A stretch of 64,000 nt of DNA from Escarpia spicata (Eukaryota > Annelida > Polychaeta > Sabellida > Siboglinidae), in NCBI GenBank assembly GCA_963995525.1, contig OZ023205.1:63274782-63338781 (forward strand). Direction: 5' to 3'. Made by a program: the position numbers and the translations under genes. The notes below the pieces were generated by a model. It ran no database searches. It saw only the letters and a list, made by a program, of their open reading frames with translations, and was not told where the DNA came from. Numbering within the stretch: position 1 is the stretch's first letter; each line of letters opens with the position of its first letter. This document shows positions 40,940 through 64,000 of this stretch, piece by piece.

Positions 40940-41430
40940 CTGTTTCTTACAACAATACACTTAATTAAGAGCTTGTCAATTCTGGCCCACCTGTGTGTGT
41001 GGGGGGGGGGGGGACGGGGGGGGGGACACGTATTGTTGAATTATTGTCCTGACTCGCTGTATTGACACTGCACTAGTCAAAATATGTATGTATGAGTTTC
41101 CCCGTTATCATATAAACTAAGTTAAAACTTTCACTAATAATTACTAATTCCCAAATTTATTTCGATGTCACTAATTAGGTACGGTTTCATAACAATAATG
41201 CACTCTATTAAGAATTGATCAATTCTGGCCCACTTATGTTATATACGCTGTCCCACATTGTGTGACAATAGTTCTTACTCAATGTGTTGACATTGCATAA
41301 GTAAACTTGTGTTCCGGTCGTTGTATCGTATAAGTGTCATTTAAGTATGTTTTCGAAATTTCAACCGCTTAACTGACGCGAGCGCAAGATCAGTACGCGG
41401 CTGATACAAAACACAAACTTCCATTTAGCT
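40940..41430. repeat. Old tandem duplication, period about 243 bp
   Basis: The stretch around 40945-41100 is similar to 41190-41330. CAATTCTGGCCCAC occurs at 40977 and again at 41220, with matching flanks (an AACAATA run and ATTAAGA before, TTGACA-TGCA-TA after). The copies are considerably diverged. Only the first holds a long G tract. Confidence 0.6.
41001..41025 (+). other. G-rich tract with G-quadruplex potential
   Basis: Thirteen Gs, then AC, then ten Gs, preceded by a short GT run. Four or more runs of three Gs can be drawn from it. It is also a place where sequencing length errors are likely. Confidence 0.85.
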
Positions 41431-41702
41431 ACATATAAATATGTAATGGTTTTATCCGCTCCATATATAGCCGCAAAGAGAAAGGTATATCGCCCTACAT
41501 CCATAAATGTTTTATATTTAAATTTAAAGACTTGGTAAATGTGAAAATATGCTCATAAACATACAATAATACTGCAGTACCTATCAACGTTCAGTGCCTC
41601 GTTATGAAACAAACTAATTTACGTCCTTCTCGAGTCCAATATCAATACGTACTTCAAAGTATCCGAACAAATATTAAGTCGCGATGCTGATCAATTTATG
41701 GT

Positions 41703-41804
41703 GTAAAGTGCCGGAATTCACTACCAGCCCATATTACAATGATGCCAACCTTTAACACATTCGTTAACAAATTAAAAGCCTATATGTTCGAAAGATATAT
41801 ATAA
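41703..41804 (+). pseudogene. LINE ORF2 extreme C-terminus
   Basis: A short plus-strand reading NSLPAHITMMPTFNTFVNK followed by LKAYMFERYI and TAA matches the last residues of many L2/CR1-type ORF2 proteins (pattern W-N-S-L-P ... T-F-K-x-x-L-K-x-Y). The preceding Trp and upstream RT are lost to frame breaks. Only about 100 bp can be supported. Confidence 0.6.
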
Positions 41805-42147
41805 CAAAAACTTAGAAACAAATGCACACTAAATTTAAATAAATAGCGATACATATATTCATAGATGGGCAACACGTTGTTTTCATATTTCGACCTAAGG
41901 ACGATGCATTGCTGCAATACACAAATCAACAAATGTGCTGTGATTATTTTGTAGTATCATTCATGTATAAATTACTCATGTTAAAAAATATAATGTTTCA
42001 AGAACATACACATCTCCCCTTACGGGACTACATTATGTTGTATTCCATTGTTGAATAGAGAGACCTTGTAAACGCTCGTCATGATACCAGCCCCTTAGAT
42101 CATAACTGCCGGCGCATGTAGCACTTGGTTTTGAGTTTATCAACGAC
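41805..42147 (+). promoter_or_regulatory. Probable 5' flank or leader of the SLC22 gene
   Basis: About 340 bp before the proposed start codon. An in-frame TAA lies upstream of the ATG, so no longer N-terminus is possible without another exon. No TATA box or other element is assigned. Confidence 0.3.
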
Positions 42148-54285
<12,138 letters not shown>

Positions 54286-54286
54286 A

Positions 54287-54985
54287 TTATATAAATATAG
54301 ACAGGGAAACGAACATGTTGGTGCATTTTTGGGAATGGTTGACATAGTTTTGTTTTAATTTGGATTCTGAATCCAATGTGTATAATTCGCCCAATGAATC
54401 ATAAAATTCTTGAAATGTATTATTGGAGTTTAACTTTAATAAATCAATATTAAAGTCTCCTGTTAGTACGATGAGTTTAGAGGAATTACACAAGTTCCGG
54501 ATTATGGGGGTGAAATCTTGCAGAAATGAATCTATTGAAGCATGATTATTGTTATACTTTGGAGGTCTATATATGTTACATATTGTAATGTCTTTACCCG
54601 AATCGTCAATAATGTTTATAAACAATCCTTCCCAGGTTGAGTAGATATTATGCGATTTGTAATTGACTACAGAAAGGTTGTTTGATATGTATGTTACCAG
54701 CCCTCCTTTTCTTGAACAATTGTTAGTGTATGATTGGGTTATCATAGTATAATGTTTTAATTTAAGATGCTCAATGTCTGTGTGTCGCCCTATTCTTGCC
54801 TCTTGTATGCATGTGGCATTTATAATACATCTGAATCAGCCAGCGTGTTAACTAAGATATTTAACTCATCACATTTGGAGTTTAAAGAGTCTATGTTTAG
54901 ACTTAGCACTATTAATTTATTTTGTTTTTCGCCAGGTAGCCTTTCAAGTCTTCAACGTTGTAATATCGAATCTGTGCTCTAACTG
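54287..54985 (-). pseudogene. LINE endonuclease fragment directly after the SLC22 stop codon
   Basis: Minus-strand reading. Upstream part (54985-54770): LIVLSLNIDSLNSKCDELNI, the N-terminal block of a LINE endonuclease. After frame breaks it runs 54745-54287 with SRKGGLVTYISNNLSV, STWEGLFINIID, ICNIYRPPKYNNN and LIVLTGDFNIDLLKLNSN, an intact GDFN motif, then degrades. Its 3' limit coincides with the end of the transporter reading frame. It therefore fills, or has replaced, the start of the 3' UTR, antisense to the gene. It differs from the two array LINEs. Confidence 0.82.
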
Positions 54986-55617
54986 AGCTTTCATAGGGGT
55001 CCAAATTTATAATTTATATATCTATATATATATAAACATACATAACGCCCGGAAAAATTAAAACGCGGCAGACGTAGCTGGTGCTAAATACATTCCTCTA
55101 GATCGCGCACGAGCAGAAACGTCACCCGGACATCATTTAAAGCGCGAATAAATGTATGCGCGACACCGGTATGGTTCTACGAACGAGGCTTCAGCGTCAG
55201 AAACATCTGGGCAATAGAACGCTCCTAAAACAAACACCTGTTGTGATATGAATGCAGGTTATGTATTTTATGGGGTGACCTCCAACATAGTGTTCCGTTT
55301 AATACACGAAATCACAGTTTCAGAATTCAAAGGTCATTTCGCCTGAAAGTCATCCTGGTTCGCTGTGAGTGGTGGAAATAATCACAAATAACACTTGATA
55401 TGTTCAGACTGTATTAATGTTATGTTACCAATTTCACTTTATGTCAATAGATGTACGAATGTCTTAAAATGTGTTGGCAGTTGGCCTTGGTTTCAATTTA
55501 TACTAGTTTTAGCATAGCATTATACTGTTTCTGATTGTATATTTTGCGTGTGCATGATGGCGTGCAAGGAAGACAAGCGTGTGTGAAGGTTGACGCCACA
55601 ACGCCAAGAATTCCTCG
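54986..55617. other. Unassigned spacer
   Basis: Includes a GC-richer patch (55045-55230) in AT-rich surroundings. No gene or known repeat recognised. Confidence 0.35.
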
Positions 55618-55763
55618 TACATTTTAAATGTTACTTGGTAAAAAAACAGTTTGAATATGAATCTCAATCTGAATTTATATCTGGAGATAGCGTATTTAGT
55701 ATTTATATATAAGTTTAGGATGCTTATGAATTACACGTTTAAAATACGCTTAATAAACTTAAC
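55618..55763. repeat. Dispersed repeat shared with the 4.2-kb unit
   Basis: About 146 bp matching unit positions 4110-4243 in the same orientation, with some ten substitutions and small indels. Shared landmarks are ATTTTAAATGTTACTTGGTA at the left, a GAATCTCAATCTGAATT core, and GGATGCTTATGAA with AATACGCTTAATAA at the right. Confidence 0.85.
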
Positions 55764-56790
55764 TTAATTTACACACCATCAAATCCGGGACTAAAGACCT
55801 GTTCTCACCCGTGTTTATAAATTGGCAATCATCTGAGAAACATAAAAACGCATTGAAGAGAAATAAATAAGAAGAAAAACGGGTCTGTTTGGGCAATTTA
55901 TGTTTCGTTTATTACTGACAGCAGTATCTAATTATGTTTCATTTGCAGTTGATATATCTGTTAAAGCAATGTCGATGACAAAGTTGGATGGTAATGTAAA
56001 GACGTCATTGTAGAGTCGTGATACCGCTCTGAAAGCGATTACAATCCCAAACAAAAGACTGATCTAATTAAACCGTATTGACTGTTACTGGATATTTTTG
56101 TTACTTTTGCCCAGGGCTGCTTTCCTGTTGCGTGTATGATTATTGGATAATAGTAGACCCACTGAGGTGAATGTTTAATGCGGGTATCGCGTGTCATTTG
56201 CATTCCCACACCGAGAAGTTCAACTCCCCGTGGTTAATCTGCATTGTTAGTTCAAGTGCACTGGCTATTTCAAGGCTAGTTTTGTGTTACCTGTATACTT
56301 GTACTGCCGTTTCGTTTGTATTAGCATTACTGCAGCCAACAAAGAAACACTGTCTTAAACAGTCATCAAAAGGTACATCAAACTACGGACATGTTTGTTT
56401 CACGATAGCTACGATAGATAGGGCAGTGGCGTTTATATTTATGGCAGTTCAACCGTGCACTTGAGTAACGTAACGCAATTCCAAACAGAAACCAACAGTA
56501 TTGTGTTACTAGTCCAATTTACAACACGGAAACTATCATCAATTTAATGCAATTGAAATGAAGAGATGCTTTGACATTGTAAACGCCTAATATATGTTAA
56601 ACTATATTACAACTGAGGCTACTTGTCTTATCATTTATTTTGAAACACGAGTACATTCATTATTGTTTGAAATTATTCTTACGTAAGTTAACTGAAATGC
56701 ACTTTTGAAATGTCGTAAACAACAATGGTGTTGCCAAGTCGTTTTGTACAACTTCGCCAGACGTTCATTTAGAAAGTGTAATCAAGTTGT
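55764..56790. other. Unassigned spacer
   Basis: An open frame at 56171-56464 (plus) has hydrophobic stretches, but no motif, splice context or repeat support. Nothing else seen. Confidence 0.35.
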
Positions 56791-57140
56791 GGCACTGGTG
56801 ACATTGTGCGAGGTGCCGCTAACAGGAAGTGTATAATTATGGCACTGGTGACATTGTGCGAGGTGCCGCTAACAGGAAGTGTATAATTATGGCACTGGTG
56901 ACATTGTGCGAGGTGCCGCTAACAGGAAGTGTATAATTATGGCACTGGTGACATTGTGCGAGGTGCCGCTAACAGGAAGTGTATAATTATGGCACTGGTG
57001 ACATTGTGCGAGGTGCCGCTAACAGGAAGTGTATAATTATGGCACTGGTGACATTGTGCGAGGTGCCGCTAACAGGAAGTGTATAATTATGGCACTGGTG
57101 ACATTGTGCGAGGTGCCGCTAACAGGAAGTGTATAATTAT
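56791..57140. repeat. Perfect 50-bp minisatellite, seven copies
   Basis: The 50-bp unit beginning GGCACTGGTGACATTGTGCG and ending TATAATTAT is repeated exactly seven times with no mismatch. There are no spacers and no dyad at the unit ends. Confidence 0.99.
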
Positions 57141-58856
57141 GTGAATGCGAGTTTGGGCTGCGTCACTTGATTTCATTCGGGACGATGTACTCCTTTGCAA
57201 TTACAATTTTGTTTGATTAATCGATTTGTTTATTCGCTAATATTCTTTCAGTTTCTAAGTGGGTGTGAAACATTGTTTATTAATAGTTTTGCTAAGTAAT
57301 TAATTGTATTACACGTCTAATTTAACAACATATTTTGAGAGCCCCAAACGTAGTTATGACTGTTCAACTTTCACTGCAAATTCACGACAACTAGACTCGT
57401 GTGTAGGACATTTGTAATATTGTTTGCTGATGGAACGGCCGTGAATAAGCAGTGCAACACTGCAGCAGATATCATTATCTTCAGTTAGTTTATTAATTGC
57501 GATACAAACACGTTGGTTTTCAGAAGACCACTAACAGTGTTTTAGGAGTCGCATAACGTTTTTGCGATCTATTACAACATATATAACAAACTTGAGATTG
57601 TTTCTTTATCACGTGAAGTTTAATCAAAATGTACAAAATCAGATTAGACGAACATGTTCGTTCTGCTCTTGAATTGACATGATTATTATTTGCTACATGC
57701 AACGTTTCATGAAGACATGGACAAATACCAGTGTTGTACTTCTGTCTTGTAATTATTGTTACTTGGTGTTTATTAAACATATCGTAGGTGTATTGTACAA
57801 TATTGTTACTTATGTTTGCATAAAGGCGCGCAACTGACTTGTGTAAATGGAAGATTTACTAGCAGGCGAATTTAAACGCACGCAATACACGTGATAATGT
57901 GTGTGTCATACATAAAACTAGACGTCATAGCACTGTCACACATACATAATGTACAAAACTATGTACAACCATGTGTGTACACCAATATGTATTATTGTTA
58001 TATTTACATATTTATAAATGTGGAGTGTGGACTTAGGTTTGTATACACACACGCACGCGTATGCATGCATATATCATACGAGGCATACATCCCCATGTAT
58101 TTGTAAGCTACATACGGAATATATTGTACATCATAGTTGCTGCCTAAGGATTTCCCGAAAGCTTATATCGTTTCAGACTCTGTATATATATACATCCTGC
58201 ATCGTGTATAGCATTAGATACGCCATTAAATACGTATTTATGTGCTGTTCGGTCATTCTTAGAGAACATTGAATACTAGAAGATATTTTCGGCAATTTCA
58301 TCACATTATAAAAAAAAGTGTAAACATACGTATTACAGCAGTGTACAGAAACGTATGCACTACTGCTATTTGTAATTTATATTTGACATAGTCAAGCGTT
58401 TGCCAAAGTTGAAACATAATCATTATTAATTAAACCCTGATATGTTGACGAGGTCCCTTTGAAAATCTAATTTATACTTAGGTGGATATAAAGTTCCGAT
58501 TTGTCTACTGTGTATATATTTTAGAAATGAGAAGTTCGCAGAATGCCTCAAAATGCTGTTTTAAAAACTTGTCAGGAAAGATATAAATAATTGTGAACAT
58601 CCTCCAATTTATATACTTGTGAAACTGATATTTTACTCTCAAACTGTTTTTTGTATTAATTTCTATTTTTTATTTATTTTATTATTTTCGTATGTCTAGA
58701 ATAAATAAATTCCTGTTGTTAGAAATATTTTATTCGTAGTGACATTTTTTGTATTTAATTATTAATTATTTTTATATGCTTAATATAATATATTATTTAC
58801 AAATTTGCAATTTATCTAACGCTATAGAACTGTGGAGGTAGGTGTATATGTTCTTC
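57141..58856. other. Unassigned AT-rich intergenic DNA
   Basis: Contains a short alternating purine-pyrimidine stretch near 58042-58075 and several A/T homopolymer patches. No gene seen. Confidence 0.4.
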
Positions 58857-59212
58857 TAGGCAGAGTCAGAGTGAGACGAAGCCAGACGGAGCGACAAGGA
58901 GCGTCACGGAATGACACGGAACGACAAGGAGCGGTACAGAGTGAGACAGTGTCACGAGACAGTGACACACAGAGTGAAACAGTGAGACAGAATAAGACAG
59001 AATGACATAGTGACAAACTGAAACAGAGTGTCACAGAGTGACATAGAGTCAGACAGTGTGAGACATGGTGAAGCAGTGACACAGAGTGACGCAGTGTGAG
59101 ACAGTGACACATAGTGACAAAAAATGACAGAGAGTGAGACAGAGTGACACATAGTTACACAGACTTACATCGAGTGACACAGAGTGAGACAGAACGAGAC
59201 AGAGAGAGATGG
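58857..59212. repeat. Degenerate GTGACA/GAGTGAGACA short-unit repeat
   Basis: A 350-bp purine-rich stretch built from imperfect GAGTGACAC and GTGAGACAGA units. It merges into the GA tract to its right. Confidence 0.9.
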
Positions 59213-59825
<613 letters not shown>

Positions 59826-59845
59826 GTATAGGGTGAAAACCTTAC

Positions 59846-60053
59846 CGAGCACCCGGAACATATCGCCACTCGTCCTGTTAGCGACGGGTACGGTGAAGAA
59901 TTCGCTGCCCCAGCTATGGATTGGAGGAAGATGTTCCACCATGTGGTCGCCCATGAATTCTGCAGAGACACTCGTCCACACAGCTCCAGAGAAAACGGAC
60001 AACGGCTTCGTTGATTGAATGCGTGTGCCGGTCAGGTCGTCGTAGCTTTGAAC
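59846..60053 (-). CDS. IgGFc-binding-like exon (second seen)
   Basis: Acceptor TTTTCACCAG, phase 0. Reads VQSYDDLTGTRIQSTKPLSV, FSGAVWTSVSAEFMGDHMVE, HLPPIHSWGSEFFTVPVANR and TSGDMFRVLG, with donor GTAAGG. The S-G-x-x-x-x-x-V-P, L-P-P-x-x-x-W-G and G-D-x-F-R blocks are family features. Confidence 0.8.
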
Positions 60054-61203
60054 CTGGTGAAAACAAAAGTTGGATCAAATAATTATAAGCGGATAGTACA
60101 GAGTTGAAAGTGTTGACAAAGTTAATACAAGTAGCCTTAGTCTAGGCGCATTAAATTTTTTTAGAACATAAATCGTTACCGATAATAAATTTCTGTTTAT
60201 AGGCAAGCCTCTGCAGGCGAACGAAATGGCCTGACAGCTGTGGCACGTAACCTATCGGTCAGAGTTGGCACGGGTCGACGCTGATAAAGTTGGCACGGGT
60301 GGGTAAACACGATTTTTCGATGATACCTACGCGAGAACTTCAGCGGAATACACAAGTGTACCGAAGCCCCAGGGTAAGGTACGTCAATACCATTTAATCA
60401 ACCAACAACAATATTAGCACGTATTTACTTATTGATAGAAATGCACCTTCAATTTGCCTGAGTCAACCTTGAGCGAGTAAACATAATTATTCCTTTTTGT
60501 TGTGACCATGCAACCCTTCTACTCAGAGGCGCAACATACAGGAAATGTTGAGCATAATCGTTAACATGGGCAAGCAAGAGTCGTGGTTAGAGCAAGGGAC
60601 CGCCGAGGTATAAATAAGTCTTCAGTTTTAGTGTTTATATTATGCGAAGTAACATTTATTTTCTGTAATCTAATTAATGAAGTAAGAGAAAATAGCACAT
60701 GAACACACATACAAACACGCACGCACGTACGTACGCTCTCACGCGCGCGTGCACACACACACCCTCACACCCAAATTAATGCATAACTATATTAGTCCTG
60801 TAATACACCTCTGAATAACCATTATGCTATTACATTATTATTATTAGTAGTAGAAGTAGTAGTATTAGTATTACTGTTTATATTCATATAACAACCTGGA
60901 ATGTCTGGAAGCGATCTATGATGAATTTCAGATGTCGGCCTTTCTTGATGCTTCTCATGGTGGACTTGAGATGTATGTCTTCGCGTGTAAACGTCAATAT
61001 TACTAACGTCACGTCATACACGCCGACGACAGCGAGCTGGGTGGGACCTTGCGAATGTGCCGACTCGTTCTTGTACAGGTAGCAGATCGTGTAATAGTCG
61101 ACGCTGAGGACGTGCGTCGGCAGAGCGAGGAAGGCGTCCGTGGAGAGGTCGTTGATGCTCGCCCCCTGCACGGTGACGTCACCGGAAGCCTCGATGTGGA
61201 TGC
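59846..61203 (-). CDS. IgGFc-binding-protein-like gene, partial (two exons seen)
   Basis: The minus strand holds two exons, 61203-60896 and 60053-59846, separated by an 842-bp GT-AG intron. Together they encode about 170 residues of the IgGFc-binding N-terminal domain found in FCGBP-like mucus proteins and in many secreted invertebrate proteins. Evidence is the order GIHIEASGDVTVQGASINDL, STDAFLALPTH, then DLTGTRIQSTKPLSVFSG, HMVEHLPPIHSWGSEFF and TSGDMFRVLG, each a conserved block. The reading frame is intact across both exons. Earlier and later exons are not seen: upstream is occupied by the duplicated SLC22 segment, downstream by repeats and then unassigned DNA. It may be a gene fragment or a gene with large introns. 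Confidence 0.75.
60660..60880. repeat. Short CA/CGCA and TAG/TTA simple repeats in the IgGFc-like intron
   Basis: An alternating purine-pyrimidine stretch of ACGC/ACGT and CGCG units (60712-60765) and a TTA/TAG trinucleotide patch (60836-60872). Both are in the intron between the two IgGFc-like exons. Confidence 0.8.
60896..61203 (-). CDS. IgGFc-binding-like exon (first seen)
   Basis: Acceptor GATGTTCGCAG at 61204, phase 1 entry. Reads IHIEASGDVTVQGASINDLS, TDAFLALPTHVLSVDYYTIC, then a loop and a VVGVYDVTLVILTF strand, and ends TFQ with donor GTTGTT in phase 0. An ATG at 61291 with a hydrophobic stretch is in frame upstream, but it probably lies in an intron because family members have more N-terminal domain before this block. 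Confidence 0.75.
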
Positions 61204-61289
61204 CTGCGAACATCGGGCATGCTGTATCAGTGTGATATAGAAGAGGTACGATAAATATACAGATATTGATAAAACATATTTTTTGTGCC

Positions 61290-61373
61290 AACTAAGTTGC
61301 GTTGGATTCGCAGAATACTGTCAATATTTGCATATACACTGACTGCATGTTGCGAATCCAACTCAGCTTAGTT
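61290..61373. repeat. 84-bp imperfect inverted repeat (MITE-like hairpin)
   Basis: 61290-61313 (AACTAAG, then GTTGGATTCGCA) pairs with 61350-61373 with about three mismatches, leaving a 36-bp loop. It could be a very short foldback element. No target duplication was confirmed. Confidence 0.65.
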
Positions 61374-61820
61374 AGTATTTATGTATGTATATATTCAATT
61401 CAATAACTTTATTCCGGAATATTACATCCATATAAAAGACTAGACTATAATAACTGGAAACTATACGTATATAGCATATTTCTCCAGTGACGACATAGTG
61501 GCGATGTGTATAATGCATCAGTATTCATAATACTTTGTAATATTGCAATGCCCGACTTAGCTACACTTTTTTCTTCTACTATATTTACACATAACAAAAG
61601 GAACGTTCATCGTTTAGCTACTCGCATTTTGTAAGTATTGCGATATATTACATATTGCTTGACCTAATTGCTAACACACCGCAATTAGATTGAAAATAGG
61701 TTATCTTTTGTTACATTATCTCGAAAACATGTCAACGTTCTCCATAAACTGAGACATCAACAAACATTATCATCAGTGTGTCAGCTCATGTTCGTTGGGT
61801 TGTAGTTTCTTACATTGTAG

Positions 61821-61906
61821 TTTCGGAAGGAGACGGACCATTTGCACGTTCCTCGTTTTTAGTGGTCTATGTCTTCTCTTAACCGTCGCCATTCCAAACA
61901 CTACAG
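61821..61906 (+). CDS. SLC22 exon 7, intact copy (GRR motif and TM9)
   Basis: Acceptor TTCTTACATTGTAG, then the last base of a split codon and FGRRRTICTFLVFSGLCLLL followed by TVAIPNTT. The D-x-x-G-R-R motif lies at the TM8-TM9 loop of MFS transporters. Phase 2 entry and phase 1 exit fit the neighbouring exons. No upstream exon of this second copy was found between 54286 and 61820, so its 5' part is missing or elsewhere. Confidence 0.85.
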
Positions 61907-64000
61907 GTACGTTTTCTTTATGAGTGGTTGTTCTTTGAAATAAATCGCAATATGTTCTTATGGAAACGATATCGATATTATACTTCCAATTGTATTTTAA
62001 AATGCACACCGTTTCAGTAATGTTGGATCACCGATAGCTGACATGAAGATAGTTGTTTTGTAAACGATTATAGATTTACATAGCTTCATATTTCGACAAT
62101 GGTATTATATGGGATTGTTCAGTAAAACAAATGATAACAAAAAGCTCAAACTTGCGATCGAGACAAATTATTACCGAAAAAAGGTGAAACGAATGACTAA
62201 AATGTACGTTAGTTGTACGTTACGCTATTGCAGTGAGTCATCAACGTACTGTTAAAACCGACGATATTGTTACTATTTCGCAAGTATTTTAGGGAGGCAA
62301 TATGAAGCTGCAGTTGCAGCATTGTATGGATATTGAACCCGCCAACGTCCTTCTCTCACCGGGTCGCGAGAAACACTATTAAAACAATACAATATAGAAC
62401 GCTTAATCTGTTGACGTGCAAATGTAGCACTTCTACAACATCCAATCATGCACAGTGAACGCATTCTATTATATGTCATTACGTACTCTGAATATAACAC
62501 TTCTGGCAGGTTCTGGAGCTGATCTTTCAGTACTGACGATCTCGCTCACTATGCTAGCCAAGTTCGGAATCAGTGCCGTGTTTAGCGCAATCTTTCTCTA
62601 CACACCGGAACTGTATCCTACGACTGTGCGGTAGGTTTACTCTTTTCTCATTAGCACTACCTCTTGTTCAACAGTTACACTGGCTTTCGGTTGAGTATCG
62701 AATCAAAATCAAGGTAGCCTGTGCTACATAGTATGCCCTTTCTACAAAAAAACCGAGATATTAATTTCGGTTAGTCTGCTGCATTTTTTAGATATCCCCA
62801 GGAATTTCAGATCATATGTTTCACAAAAACGCTTTCTTCTTAAAATTAAGCTGAACATTGGCAAACGTGGTCTTCCTGTATCTGCACCAAAAACCTCGAA
62901 ACAAACCCCTATCACATCTCAAACTATGGCCAACTTTAAATAAAAACACCTCGAGAGTTGTTGGTTTGAAATCGCACTACCATCATAAACCTTCGGCGAT
63001 CCCTTGCTCTATTGAAGACTTTTACGCTTTCTTGTTTACGATTATCCTGGTGATTATTGCATGTTGCCCCTTTGAGCTCTGGTTCCTGAGTATATAGGCG
63101 CAATATAGAAGTGTATTATTGTTATTGCTATGTTGCCATTGCTGGAATGTTAATCGCGTAGCATACAATTAATTATTATATACCTTTCACTCCTTTCCTT
63201 TTCTTCGTCTTACTCACAATATTACTGTCGTAGCTACATTACGCTGGTTGGTCAGAATCAGCATTGTGACGTAAGTCCACTACGCTCTGCGAGTCTTCTA
63301 ATAACATTTGCATGATATTATGTCACTTTAACATGTTATACTTTAATCGAAAAATAACATTTTTGGAAAACGACCAGTCGCCAAATCAAACCAGCGAAGT
63401 AGTTACCGTGTGGCATGCATCGTCTGTGAAAACAATGTGTATGGAGTTGAGGGAAATGATCATAGTGTACTGGACATGTTGATTTATTTGAATTTTTTTT
63501 TCAGGCGGCTAGCGTCAAGCTTCCGCTCTATTGACTTTGCAATCTAACTCGCTAGCACCTACCAAAAAAACGATCTCTTAATATCAACTATTGTCGCTTA
63601 TACTTTTAGTAACGGTTCCATTCACGTATAAACAAATCGCTTCCAGTTAACACATAAAAAACAATGTAAAAATTTAGCTAAACAGTGTTAACTTAATTGT
63701 GTGTAGATATATACCCAATAAAACAATTGTAACGGTTCACTTAATAACTCATCGAAGCTTACGTGCGTGCATACACAATTATAAAAATTACACCTTTTTA
63801 GTATACTTCGTATATGGCAGCATATTTCTGTCTCAGGCAATGCAACACACGATACCACTAACTTAGGACCACACCGAGGAAGTTTACGCCTGGCGATGTC
63901 AACCGTAAAGTTACAATTACATTGTCAGCTGGTTATTATCAGGCTCATCAAACCCAATTAGCTTCACTTAAGTATATACAATATAGGTCGCACGCCGTAT
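61837..64000 (+). repeat. Segmental duplication, copy B (continues beyond the window)
   Basis: Direct copy of 50883-53118, offset 10,954 bp at its left end. It includes exon 7, exon 8 and most of intron 8. Differences are scattered substitutions plus small deletions near 62132, 62947 and 63135. Position 64000 equals 53118, before exon 9, so exons 9 and 10 of this copy may lie just outside. Confidence 0.96.
62510..62630 (+). CDS. SLC22 exon 8, second copy
   Basis: Identical to 51558-51678 in length and reading, including the ELYPTTV block and splice sites. With 61821-61906 it forms the visible part of a second SLC22 gene or gene fragment. Confidence 0.9.

Noticed and set aside
56171..56464. 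97-codon hydrophobic frame as a missing SLC22 or receptor exon
   Set aside because: No family motif and no matching splice phases.
56791..57140. CRISPR-like array
   Set aside because: The seven 50-bp units are contiguous with no spacers, and the genome is eukaryotic.
61204..61291. ATG at 61291 with hydrophobic stretch as signal peptide of the IgGFc-like gene
   Set aside because: A good acceptor lies at 61204 and the family has further domain upstream of this point, so the in-frame stretch is probably intronic.

Overview
The window is eukaryotic (metazoan) DNA, not microbial. It has spliced genes with GT-AG and GC-AG introns, long dinucleotide microsatellites, decayed non-LTR retrotransposons of several families and a DNA-transposon remnant. 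The two host genes, an SLC22-type transporter and an IgGFc-binding-like protein, suit an invertebrate such as a mollusc, annelid or other marine phylum. The sequence alone does not fix the species.

Region 1-30177 is a head-to-tail array of a 4,201-bp unit: 770 bp of one copy, then seven complete copies, with no length change between copies and only about ten variable sites. Each unit is a minus-strand chimera. A decayed LINE (ORF1 with PHD finger and SGNH hydrolase, then endonuclease, stopping at the start of its reverse transcriptase) is joined at 770/771 (and every 4,201 bp after) to the linker and N-terminal RT of a second, L2-like LINE. At 30177/30178 the array ends and the second LINE runs on without a break (30178-30665), so the junction was made by the tandem duplication itself.

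Region 30666-42100 is intergenic: microsatellites, a 59-bp minisatellite, a broken ISL2EU-like DNA transposon (YqaJ nuclease plus DDE transposase, convergent), the 3' end of a third LINE, an old 243-bp tandem duplication carrying a G-rich tract, and a short LINE C-terminus.

Region 42148-54285 is a plus-strand SLC22-family (organic cation/anion transporter-like) gene. Nine exons are recognised; intron phases agree. The copy is probably damaged: an in-frame TAA lies in exon 5, no exon was found for the TM7-TM8 region, and the exon carrying the GRR motif is cut off at its 5' side next to a tRNA-derived SINE. Introns hold LINE remnants and long microsatellites. A LINE endonuclease fragment starts 2 bp after the stop codon.

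Region 54286-64000 holds a dispersed copy of a piece of the 4.2-kb unit, a perfect 7 x 50-bp minisatellite, a 490-bp (GA)n tract, and two minus-strand exons of an IgGFc-binding-protein-like gene. From 61837 to the window end lies a second, nearly identical copy of the SLC22 exon 7-exon 8 segment (offset 10,954 bp), in which exon 7 is intact.

I found no microbial-type defence or mobile system, CRISPR array or operon. The most unusual structures are the chimeric-LINE macrosatellite and the duplicated, partly broken SLC22 locus.
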